A stretch of DNA of 34,326 nt from Gammaproteobacteria bacterium (lineage in GTDB: Bacteria > Pseudomonadota > Gammaproteobacteria > Pseudomonadales > Azotimanducaceae_A). The notes beneath the pieces were generated by a model, which did not search any database, was not told where the DNA came from, and saw only the letters and a list, made by a program, of their open reading frames with translations. Positions 8,880 to 16,711 of the stretch are shown one piece after another (position 1 is the stretch's first letter; the number at the start of each line of letters is the position of its first letter). The stretch spans positions 1-34,326 of the forward strand of contig JAPPKV010000173.1 of NCBI GenBank assembly GCA_028819775.1, written 5' to 3'. A program made the position numbers and the translations under genes.

Positions 8880-11800
8880 ATGGCGAGAAAGGCGAGACCC
8901 CGCGCGAGACTGAACCTCGATGCGGGTTCGTTGCTCAAGGCTGGCGGGTCGGCATCGTTTACGGGCATTCAGAACGAGAACGAGTTCTACAGCCACCACT
9001 ACCTCTCCGAAGTCTTCGCAAGTGACATCCAGGACACATTGGCCCGCTGGCGGGAATCCGCTGCCGAACACGAAGGCGGCGAGCCGGCACCCGACCAAGC
9101 ATTGCGCACCCTAGCCCGGCCTTACCTCCAGTTCCGGCAAGACTTTTCTCGCGAACGACGACACAAGGAGCGTGTCGCGCTCCAGCGGGATTGGTACAGG
9201 CGTCTTCTCGACGTCCTGGGCTACGGTTTTCAGCCCGCAAACTACCGCCTCGACGACAACACGCCAGACCGCCGACGGCGAAGGGACGACGATGAAGTCC
9301 CCATACTCTATTGCGGGACCACCCAACAAGACACGGCCCAGCTACTGGTTCTGGGCGCGTACGATCCGGAAGGCGAAGACGAGGACCCGCTCGCCCTCTA
9401 CCCCCATCGGGCGCAGTACCACGGCGAAGCCCCTCCGCCCGATGCGCTCCTGAAGGAGACATGGGAGACCATCGTCACGCGCCGACTCTTCGGGCACGAT
9501 CACCCGCCCCGTTGGATCATCCTGCTCTCGCCTAGCCAGATCCTGCTGCTCGAACGCGGCAAATGGACCCACAACCGTCTTCTCCGGTTCGTCCTGGACG
9601 ACATTCTGGGCCGTCGCGAAACCGCCACGCTGCAGGCCACTGCAGCGTTGCTACATCGGGACTGCCTTATCCCCAGCGAAGGCACCAGTCTGCTCGACGA
9701 TCTGGACGACAACAGCCACAAGCACGCGTTCGCCGTCTCCAACGACCTCAAGTACGCGCTGCGCGAATCCATCGAGCTGATCGGCAACGAAGCGATCCGC
9801 TATCTGCGCGAGGACCTGAAGGAGCGCATCTATCGGCTGGACGACAAGCTGGCAGCCGACCTAGGGCTCGAGTCCCTGCGCTACATGTACCGCCTGCTGT
9901 TCCTCTTCTACATCGAGTCCCGTCCCGAACTGGGCTACGCACCCGTGAACACCGAGGCATACCGCAAGGGCTACAGTCTCGAACACCTGCGCGACCTCGA
10001 ACTCGTTCGCCTCACCGGCGACGAGTCGCTCAACGGCTACTACATCCACGAGAGCATCCAGACTCTGTTCGGACTCATCCGCGACGGCTTCGACGGAGGT
10101 GGCGATCCAGAGATGTTGAAGGGATCCCTCCACAACACGTTCGAAATCCGCTCGCTCGACAGCGCATTGTTCCGCAAAGGCAGCACCCCGATGCTGGACA
10201 GGGTCAAGCTGCGCAACGAAACGCTTCAGCAGGTGATCCGCCTGATGTCGCTGACCCGCCCCGCGAAAGGGAGAAGCCGGCGGCGCGGACGCATCTCCTA
10301 CGCCCAACTAGGCATCAACCAGCTCGGTGCCGTGTATGAAGCGCTGCTTTCGTACCGGGGGTTCTTCGCAGAGGAAGACCTTTACGAGGTGAAAGGTGCC
10401 GGGGAAGACCCGGACGAGTTGGCCAACGCCTGGTTCGTTCCTCTGAGCGAACTCGGAAAATACACAGCAGAAGAACGAGTGTTCGAGCCCAGCGCCGCAG
10501 GACCAAGGAAACTGAAAGTCCACCCGAAAGGCCGTTTCATCTATCGCCTAGCCGGACGAGACCGGGAGAAGACCGCCAGCTACTACACGCCGGAGAGCCT
10601 CACCAAGTGCGTCGTCAAGTACGCGTTGAAGGAACTCATCACCGACAACATGCGCGCTTTCGACATCCTTGATCTCACGATCTGCGAGCCGGCCATGGGT
10701 TCCGCCGCGTTCCTCAACGAAGCGGTGAACCAACTCGCCGAGAAGTACCTCGAGCGCCGACAGCGCGAACGACAGAAGCGCATTCCCCACGCGGACTACG
10801 CCGACGAACTGCAGAAGGCCAAGCACTTCATCACCGACCACAACGTGTTCGGCGTCGACCTCAATCCCGTCGCCGTCGAGCTCGCGGAAGTGTCGCTATG
10901 GCTCAACTGCATCCATAGCGACGGCCATGTGCCTTGGTTCGGCTATCAACTCGTCTGCGGCAACTCTCTCATCGGTGCACGACGGCAGGTCTACGACGGC
11001 AAGCTGCTCGGCAAGCACATCCGTCGCAAAGCCGATCGCTGGTTCAACTTCGCCCCCGAGCGCGTCAAGTCGGCCAGCCCTGAGACCGTGTATCACTTCC
11101 TGCTACCCGACCCGGGAATGGCCGACTATCGCAACAAGGCGGCAAAGCAGTACGAACCGGGCAACTTCGAGCGCATCAAGGCGTGGCGCAAGGAGTTCTG
11201 CCAGCCGTTCAACCCCGAGGAGATCGCGGAACTTCAGGCCCTTTCCGGCCGAATAGACGAGTTGTGGGAGTTGCACACGGAGCAGCTTGCCCGCGACCGA
11301 CGCGAAACCGAAGACACGTTGACGGTCTGGGGAAGGGCCAAGACGATCTCACGCCGTACCGGCAACGAATGGAAAGACAGGATCCGCGACCAAGGCGTGT
11401 TCAGCAAGGGTACGCGAACGGCGAGTCCGTACCGCCGCCTGAAGCTCGTGATGGACTACTGGTGTGCGCTGTGGTTCTGGCCGATCGACAAAGCGGACGA
11501 GCTACCGACCCGCGACGAGTTTCTGAACGAAGTCAGCCTGGTCCTGACGGAGTCGGTGTATCAACCTGGCCTAGGACCCAACCAGACCGAGGATCTGTTC
11601 GGCAAGGAGTACGCGGACCACGCATGCGAGATCGCCAAGCGAATCACCGACCAGTTCGGGATGCTCGACGTAGGCAAGCTGCTTGAGCATTTTCCGCGCG
11701 TCAAGATCGTGGAGGACGTGGCGACCCGCAGGCACTTCCATCACTGGGAGCTCGTGTTTAGCGACGTCTTCTACGGTAAACGACGCAACGGCAGTGTCCG

Positions 11801-13859
11801 CAATGGCTTCGATCTAGTGCTAGGGAACCCGCCATGGATCAAGATCGAGTGGAAGGAGGCAGGGGTGCTTGGGGACTACGACCCATCCCTGGTTCTGCGC
11901 AAGCTCTCTGCGACCGAGTTGACCGATCGGCGCGATACCGTATTCGACCAGTTCGCAGGGTCGCGCGACACTTGGATCGACGACGTCGGAGATTCGGAAG
12001 CCACGCAAGCGTTTCTGAATGCTGCGGGAAACTACCCTGCGTTGGCGGCACAGCACGTCAATCTATTCAAATGCTTCATTCCCCAAGCCTGGATGCTCGC
12101 CAGCGAAACCGGCATTGCCGGTTTTCTCCATCCGGACGGGGTGTACGACGATCCGAAGGGCGGGAGCTTACGGCGAGAAATCTACTCGAGGCTGCGGTCG
12201 CATTTCCAGTTCGCCAACGAGCGAAAGCTTTTCACCGATGTCGACCACCACACGTCGTTCAGCGTGAACATTTATGGGCATCCGCTTTCATCGCCGCAGT
12301 TCACCCACATTGCCAACATCTATCTGCCGGCGACGGTTGATTCCACGATCGAACACAACGGAAGCGGGCGGGTGCCGGGACTCAAGGACGATCAGGGTCG
12401 TTGGAATGTCAACGGCCATCGCTCCCGAAGCTTGGTCGTGGACGAATTCACATTGGCCGCATTCGCATCGCTTTACGACGTCAAGGGCACGCCCGCTGGC
12501 GAAGCGCGGCTGCCCGCACTGCATTCGTGCGAGTTGCTCGCGGTCGTCCGCAAATTCGCCGCGCACCCACGTCGCCTCGCTGATCTCGACGGCTCGCATC
12601 ACGTTCATGCCCATTGGAATGAGACGACATCACGGCGCGACGGCACGATCCGCCGGGAGACTCGCTTCCCCTCCCACCTTCGGGAGATGGTGGTGTCGGG
12701 GCCGCACTTCTCCGTTGGTAACCCGCTGAACAAGACACCGCGTGAACGGTGTATCAAGAGCAGCGACTACGACTGCTTGGATCTCACCACGTTGTCCGAC
12801 GATTACGTTCCACGAACGAACTACGTCCCGGCATGCGACGAAGACGAGTACTCCCGGCGCACACCCAAGGTCCCGTGGGCGGAGGAAGACAACGGCACGC
12901 CGTTACCCGTGACGGGCTTCTATCGCGTCGTCAACAGGGAGATGGTCAACGCCTCTTGGTCGCGAACACTGAGCACTGCATTGATTCCAAGAGATGTCGC
13001 GAGCATTCACACGATCATCGGAACGGTCTTTCGGCGCCAGCTCGACTGCGTCGACTTCTTCGCCCTGTCCGCGTCGATCGTGCTCGATTTCTTCGTCAAG
13101 ACCACCGGCACTGGCCACGTCAACACCTCGTTGCTCAATCGGTTGCCAATTCTCACCGAGGATTGTGCAGCATCGATCCGTAGCGCCCTCCGAGTAAGGG
13201 CGCTCGCGTTATCGTGTCTCACGACGCACTACCGGGATCTATGGGAGGAGGCATGTGCGGCCCCACTGACAGACGAACCAAAGCGCCGTCACATCGACGC
13301 ATTCCGCGCTGACGCCTGGACAACCTCCGACCCTCGCCTACCCGCCACATTCTTCAACAAGCTAACGCCAAATTGGGGTCGCGATGTGGCCCTCCGCACG
13401 GACTACGCACGCCGTCAAGCATTGGTCGAGATCGACGTCCTCGTTGCCAAAGCACTCGACCTCACCCTCGACGAACTACTCACTATCTACCGCGTTCAGT
13501 TTCCAGTATTGCTCCAATACGAGGCCGACACCTACTACGATTTCAACGGCCGGATCGTATTCACGGCCTCCAAAGGTCTTCCCGGCGTCGGCTTGCCCCG
13601 CAAGGCCGTCAGCGGTGACACGTCGTACACCATCCACACACCGACCCAGCAAGCGAACGGCCTTGCTCTCGGTTGGGAGGATGTCGCCAACATCGACACC
13701 GGCACCATCACGCGCGAAGTGATCGACCGCTCGCAACCCTGCGGTCCCACTCGCCGCGCAATCGAATACGAGGCACCTTTCGTCGGGTGCGACAGAGTGC
13801 GCGATTACCGCAGTGCTTGGGAGGTCTTCTCACGATCCTCGCTTGGAGGCGACAACTGA
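8880..13859 (+). CDS. Large N6-adenine DNA methyltransferase (DrmMI/Eco57I-like)
   Basis: Predicted to methylate adenine in DNA using S-adenosylmethionine. At 1659 residues it is long for the family. The N-terminal ~560 residues include NENEFYSHHYLSEVF and a helical region without a motif I can name. The catalytic core has the approach segment RDREKTASYYTPESLTKCVV, motif I ICEPAMGSAAFLNEAV near 600, FGVDLNPVAVELAEVSLWLN, and motif IV DLVLGNPPWIKIEW near 983. The C-terminal part resembles a target-recognition region, with FFALSASIVLDFFVKTTGTG and then NTSLLNRLPIL, as in Eco57I-type and PglX-like enzymes. No clear nuclease motif was found, so this is more likely the self-marking enzyme of a defence system than a stand-alone restriction enzyme. 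A GGGAAGG sits directly against the ATG, unusually close for a ribosome site. It ends the first operon. Confidence 0.92.
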   Translation: MARKARPRARLNLDAGSLLKAGGSASFTGIQNENEFYSHHYLSEVFASDIQDTLARWRESAAEHEGGEPAPDQALRTLARPYLQFRQDFSRERRHKERVALQRDWYRRLLDVLGYGFQPANYRLDDNTPDRRRRRDDDEVPILYCGTTQQDTAQLLVLGAYDPEGEDEDPLALYPHRAQYHGEAPPPDALLKETWETIVTRRLFGHDHPPRWIILLSPSQILLLERGKWTHNRLLRFVLDDILGRRETATLQATAALLHRDCLIPSEGTSLLDDLDDNSHKHAFAVSNDLKYALRESIELIGNEAIRYLREDLKERIYRLDDKLAADLGLESLRYMYRLLFLFYIESRPELGYAPVNTEAYRKGYSLEHLRDLELVRLTGDESLNGYYIHESIQTLFGLIRDGFDGGGDPEMLKGSLHNTFEIRSLDSALFRKGSTPMLDRVKLRNETLQQVIRLMSLTRPAKGRSRRRGRISYAQLGINQLGAVYEALLSYRGFFAEEDLYEVKGAGEDPDELANAWFVPLSELGKYTAEERVFEPSAAGPRKLKVHPKGRFIYRLAGRDREKTASYYTPESLTKCVVKYALKELITDNMRAFDILDLTICEPAMGSAAFLNEAVNQLAEKYLERRQRERQKRIPHADYADELQKAKHFITDHNVFGVDLNPVAVELAEVSLWLNCIHSDGHVPWFGYQLVCGNSLIGARRQVYDGKLLGKHIRRKADRWFNFAPERVKSASPETVYHFLLPDPGMADYRNKAAKQYEPGNFERIKAWRKEFCQPFNPEEIAELQALSGRIDELWELHTEQLARDRRETEDTLTVWGRAKTISRRTGNEWKDRIRDQGVFSKGTRTASPYRRLKLVMDYWCALWFWPIDKADELPTRDEFLNEVSLVLTESVYQPGLGPNQTEDLFGKEYADHACEIAKRITDQFGMLDVGKLLEHFPRVKIVEDVATRRHFHHWELVFSDVFYGKRRNGSVRNGFDLVLGNPPWIKIEWKEAGVLGDYDPSLVLRKLSATELTDRRDTVFDQFAGSRDTWIDDVGDSEATQAFLNAAGNYPALAAQHVNLFKCFIPQAWMLASETGIAGFLHPDGVYDDPKGGSLRREIYSRLRSHFQFANERKLFTDVDHHTSFSVNIYGHPLSSPQFTHIANIYLPATVDSTIEHNGSGRVPGLKDDQGRWNVNGHRSRSLVVDEFTLAAFASLYDVKGTPAGEARLPALHSCELLAVVRKFAAHPRRLADLDGSHHVHAHWNETTSRRDGTIRRETRFPSHLREMVVSGPHFSVGNPLNKTPRERCIKSSDYDCLDLTTLSDDYVPRTNYVPACDEDEYSRRTPKVPWAEEDNGTPLPVTGFYRVVNREMVNASWSRTLSTALIPRDVASIHTIIGTVFRRQLDCVDFFALSASIVLDFFVKTTGTGHVNTSLLNRLPILTEDCAASIRSALRVRALALSCLTTHYRDLWEEACAAPLTDEPKRRHIDAFRADAWTTSDPRLPATFFNKLTPNWGRDVALRTDYARRQALVEIDVLVAKALDLTLDELLTIYRVQFPVLLQYEADTYYDFNGRIVFTASKGLPGVGLPRKAVSGDTSYTIHTPTQQANGLALGWEDVANIDTGTITREVIDRSQPCGPTRRAIEYEAPFVGCDRVRDYRSAWEVFSRSSLGGDN

Positions 13860-14083
13860 ACTATAGCCCGAGATTCGGGGCATCGCCGGGTGCGCTGGCG
13901 TGTTGCGTTTGTAGGTTCGTGCCTAATCCGCACAGTCTCCACCCACGCCAGGGGAAAGAAGGATGCCGTCTTCGCGGCTAGCCATGCATAGAATGTGTGC
14001 GCCTCGGCGATGCCAGACGCCCCTAAGGTCATTAGGAAAAAAACACCCGACGCGGCGTAGACATACAGGAACGAGCCAGACAT
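13805..14083 (-). CDS. Possible small membrane protein, 92 residues
   Basis: The reading frame from ATG 14083 starts MSGSFLYVYAASGVFFLMTL and continues through AHTFYAWLAAKTASFFPLAW, two hydrophobic runs that could span a membrane, followed by an Arg-rich tail. Its 3' end overlaps the end of the methyltransferase on the other strand by 55 bases. No ribosome site is visible and I recognise no family. The hydrophobic half lies entirely outside the methyltransferase, which favours a real gene or a remnant; chance cannot be ruled out. The rest of the 13860-14182 gap holds nothing else that I can support. Confidence 0.3.
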   Translation of the reverse strand: MSGSFLYVYAASGVFFLMTLGASGIAEAHTFYAWLAAKTASFFPLAWVETVRIRHEPTNATRQRTRRCPESRAIVQLSPPSEDREKTSQALR

Positions 14084-14182
14084 GGCAGCCGAAACTGCAC
14101 GTTCGTCTCGCTTGAGCAGTTCGTGCGAATCGCTAGAGTGGGCCGACAGGCTTTAGGTAGCCTGACTACGATGGGTTGACTG

Positions 14183-14728
14183 GTGGCAGGGCGTCGGGCG
14201 CGTAGCAGCGCGACCCTAAGGCCAATAGCTGAACGGCTCCTCGATGCGGTTGGTGTTACCGAGCCGCCCGTACGGATTGTGGCCATTGCAGAGTGGCTGG
14301 GTGCTACTGTTCGATACGCTCCACACAAGGGGGAGCTGGCCGGTATGCTAATCCGGGACGACGCAGAACGCGGGATCGTGATCGGCGTTAACTCGCTGCA
14401 CCGCCCGAACCGCCAGCGCTTCACCATCGCGCACGAATGCGGGCATCTTCTGCTGCACAAGGGCAAGCGGAGCTTCGTCGACCGGTCTTTCCGGATAGAT
14501 CGGCGAGACGAAGTGTCGTCCCAAGCCACAGATGCGGAGGAAATTGAGGCGAACCGTTTCGCGGCCGAACTGCTCATGCCGCACCAGATGATCAAGGAGG
14601 ATCTAATGGCGCGACGACCAGATATCGAAGACGAGGACGAACTTCGGGAGCTCGCCGATAAATATGGCGTGAGCCTCCAAGCGATGATGTTGCGGATCAG
14701 GACCGTTGTTGAAAACGCTTGGTTCTGA
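14183..14728 (+). CDS. ImmA/IrrE family metallopeptidase
   Basis: Zinc-dependent protease of 181 residues. Family members cleave or inactivate repressors, as ImmA does to ImmR in ICEBs1 and IrrE/PprI does to DdrO. The zinc motif HECGH sits within RFTIAHECGHLLLHKG near residue 90, and the third ligand region is EIEANRFAAELLMP. The N-terminal part (VRIVAIAEWLGATVRYAP) matches the usual helix-strand lead-in. No helix-turn-helix is fused to it and no XRE repressor gene lies on either side, so its target is unknown and could be encoded elsewhere. The GTG start at 14183 is used because no better start is in frame; ribosome site is not evident. It is isolated from neighbours by more than 100 bases on both sides. 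Confidence 0.92.
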   Translation: MAGRRARSSATLRPIAERLLDAVGVTEPPVRIVAIAEWLGATVRYAPHKGELAGMLIRDDAERGIVIGVNSLHRPNRQRFTIAHECGHLLLHKGKRSFVDRSFRIDRRDEVSSQATDAEEIEANRFAAELLMPHQMIKEDLMARRPDIEDEDELRELADKYGVSLQAMMLRIRTVVENAWF

Positions 14729-14801
14729 CTTCAACACCGACACGACGCTGGCACCAGCAACGACACGAGCCGGACCTGACTCGACAGTAAGTTGAGACGG
14801 G

Positions 14802-14824
14802 GTGCCAAGCGAAGCGTTTGGCAC
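14802..14824. terminator. Convergent-gene hairpin, likely bidirectional terminator
   Basis: A 10-bp stem, GTGCCAAGCG and CGTTTGGCAC with one G-T pair and an AAG loop, lies between the ends of the metallopeptidase gene and the minus-strand gene ending at 14831. There is no strong T tract on either side, so termination efficiency is uncertain. Confidence 0.5.
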
Positions 14825-14830
14825 GCGGGT

Positions 14831-15811
14831 TTAGGGTCTCGCCACATCCTCAGTTGGCTCGACCTGTTGCGGACGGTTCATCACCTTCCTAAGTCTGTAA
14901 GTGTCGCGCTTCCGTTTGCTTGCGACAAACGGGTAGATCGTCTTTTCGACTTCGAACGTCCGGGTGTCGCCCAACCTAAGGTCGTGCACGAGGTCAGCCA
15001 CCGATTTGTGATAGCCAACCCGAAGTCTCTCACCTGTGTCTCGACGCTCTATTTCTATTCGGTTCCGAATGGAGAGCACGTTGACGGTGCCCAGAAACTG
15101 CTCTGTTGTGGTCTCTGGCTCACCGATCTCGTCAAGCAGAGCTCTGACTCTCGTGACCTCGGTCGGCCTGCCATCCCATCGATAGGTCTTGTCCGGAGCC
15201 CGCCACGCAAGTTCAACAGCTGCGTGCTCGGACTCCAATCGTGTCAGAAACGCGCCCAAAGACTTGCCCGCGCTGATACCGATTGCGTGCACACGATCGG
15301 CAAACGCTTCGATGTCCGACTCCAAGAGCTCGAACACGTCGCGTAGCGCAGACTCCAGGGCCGAAACGCCGGACAGATCCGGTGACGTATTGCCGAGAAT
15401 CACTAGTTCGGTGCTCCCCAACTCCATTCCCGCTAGCCGGAGATCCAGATGCCGAATAAACTTCTGGTCTATACGCGACACGTCGCCTGCCCGATCCCAG
15501 AATCGCCAAGCCGACTGTTCCAGAACTGCATTGAGAGGCGTAACGAAGTTCGCGAGGACCCTCAACGGTAGCGTCCCGGTCCCCAAGTGGGCACCATGGA
15601 GCGTCAGTCGAACAACCTCGTGGGCCCTTTCCGCCTTGGCAAATCTAAGTCTCTTCTGCAGATCCGACCGCAGTTTCTTTGTGGACGACAGAAACAGCAA
15701 GTCTACGTTGGGCCTTTCGGAACCCACAACGGCACCTTCATCCTGCTCAACCATACCCAACACTCGTTCAAGCAGCGACTCGAGTTCGGCGATGTCATCC
15801 GGATAGTTCAT
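14831..15811 (-). CDS. Hypothetical protein, 326 residues
   Basis: I do not recognise this protein. It is soluble and mostly helical at the N-terminus (MNYPDDIAELESLLERVLGM), with a central segment LPLRVLANFVTPLNAVLEQS and a mixed alpha/beta C-terminal half rich in charged residues. No signal peptide or membrane segment is seen. Its ATG overlaps the stop codon of the upstream nucleotidyltransferase-like gene (ATGA), which implies translational coupling and a joint role. The partner suggests a substrate or regulatory relation, possibly a toxin-antitoxin-like pair, but no motif here supports a specific activity. It ends just before a hairpin at 14802-14824. Confidence 0.75.
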   Translation of the reverse strand: MNYPDDIAELESLLERVLGMVEQDEGAVVGSERPNVDLLFLSSTKKLRSDLQKRLRFAKAERAHEVVRLTLHGAHLGTGTLPLRVLANFVTPLNAVLEQSAWRFWDRAGDVSRIDQKFIRHLDLRLAGMELGSTELVILGNTSPDLSGVSALESALRDVFELLESDIEAFADRVHAIGISAGKSLGAFLTRLESEHAAVELAWRAPDKTYRWDGRPTEVTRVRALLDEIGEPETTTEQFLGTVNVLSIRNRIEIERRDTGERLRVGYHKSVADLVHDLRLGDTRTFEVEKTIYPFVASKRKRDTYRLRKVMNRPQQVEPTEDVARP

Positions 15812-16275
15812 AGCTTGATGAATGGAATGCCTTTGCGGTTCGCACTATCTGGATTGCGCGAGAACTGGTCCAGGAAGTACGCGCGCCTGGCGAGGTTGCT
15901 CGATTCGAACACGTACAGTTCAACTTGCCACCTTGAACGAACGTATGCGCGGTTCTCCTCATCGGAGAGGAAACGCAGGCGCTCAAGACTCTCGTCAGAC
16001 AGCGCGCTCACGATCAATCTCGGAACGGACAATACCAGGTCGACGTCACCCGGCTCCGGCTTCTTCGTTGCGAACGAGCCATCGATCCATAGCTCGCCGT
16101 GCACACCGAGCCGTTCAAGTTCGCCGATGAACATCCGAAGCTGCACAGTCATACGTCGCCGGAGCGGCGTGTCGAATGCTGGACCCACGAACAGCTGCCC
16201 TAGGTCCCGAAGCTGGACCTCGCAAAGACCGGGAGGGAAGAGTGGCGGATAGGTCGGCTTGTGGTGTGCTGGCAT
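15808..16275 (-). CDS. Nucleotidyltransferase-fold protein (DUF6932-like)
   Basis: Protein of 155 residues. The segment LWIDGSFATKKPEPGDVDLV (63-82) has the Gly-Ser followed by Asp-x-Asp pattern of the polymerase-beta nucleotidyltransferase fold, with Gly66-Ser67 and Asp77/Asp79 as candidate nucleotide and metal ligands. The N-terminal YPPLFPPGLCEVQLRDLGQL and an Arg-rich helix match my recollection of the DUF6932 family. Members of this fold include minimal nucleotidyltransferase toxins and antitoxins that modify RNA or proteins; which applies here is unknown. It is the first gene of a two-gene unit, overlapping the next gene by four bases. A perfect 10-bp palindrome sits directly before its ATG. 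Confidence 0.75.
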   Translation of the reverse strand: MPAHHKPTYPPLFPPGLCEVQLRDLGQLFVGPAFDTPLRRRMTVQLRMFIGELERLGVHGELWIDGSFATKKPEPGDVDLVLSVPRLIVSALSDESLERLRFLSDEENRAYVRSRWQVELYVFESSNLARRAYFLDQFSRNPDSANRKGIPFIKL

Positions 16276-16276
16276 G

Positions 16277-16286
16277 GTGCATGCAC
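16277..16286. promoter_or_regulatory. Perfect palindrome before the nucleotidyltransferase gene
   Basis: GTGCATGCAC is a perfect 10-bp palindrome one base upstream of the minus-strand ATG at 16275. It may be an operator or may affect translation initiation. Short palindromes occur by chance, so this is weak. Confidence 0.25.
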
Positions 16287-16711
16287 GCGTGAATCGGCAC
16301 GTTCATTGACCCGTGGAGGGCATTGTCACGCAGACGACCGTCGGAGGATAGGGGTGCCAAAACGCCGGCTGGTCTTCTGCATGGCGGCTTGTCGTTGTCG
16401 TGATTGCGGACGATACACCCATAGAGTCTGGTAGGGGGCAATATCTATGGGGACATCCACGAACACGATCATTCTCGTTCCATCTGGCGTTCGCGAGGCC
16501 GGCATCCCAACTGTTCAACCGGTGGTACGCTATCCGACGACGAGTTGCGCTGACGGTCGCTGATGATGTTCGCTCATGACAATCGGCCTCGACCCTGCGC
16601 GGCGAGTTCAGTTCCTGACGAGATGTGCCATCGTCAAGCAGGAGCTTGACGTGATTGCGGCGCTCTAACGGTCCTCTACGGCAACCCCAGTTCACGACGA
16701 TTGAATTGACG
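16287..16711. other. Divergent intergenic region, about 425 bases
   Basis: This stretch separates the minus-strand nucleotidyltransferase unit from the plus-strand kinase operon and should hold both promoters. Reading frames on both strands look like chance. TTGTCG (around 16391) and GATACA spaced by 17 bases is the best sigma-70-like pair I can find and it is poor. Confidence 0.3.

Noticed and set aside
3789..13859. BREX or Pgl system
   Set aside because: The methyltransferase is PglX-like in general form, but no PglZ phosphatase, BrxC/PglY ATPase or Lon-like gene is present.
16391..16440. Sigma-70 promoter for the kinase operon
   Set aside because: Boxes TTGTCG and GATACA match the consensus too poorly to call.
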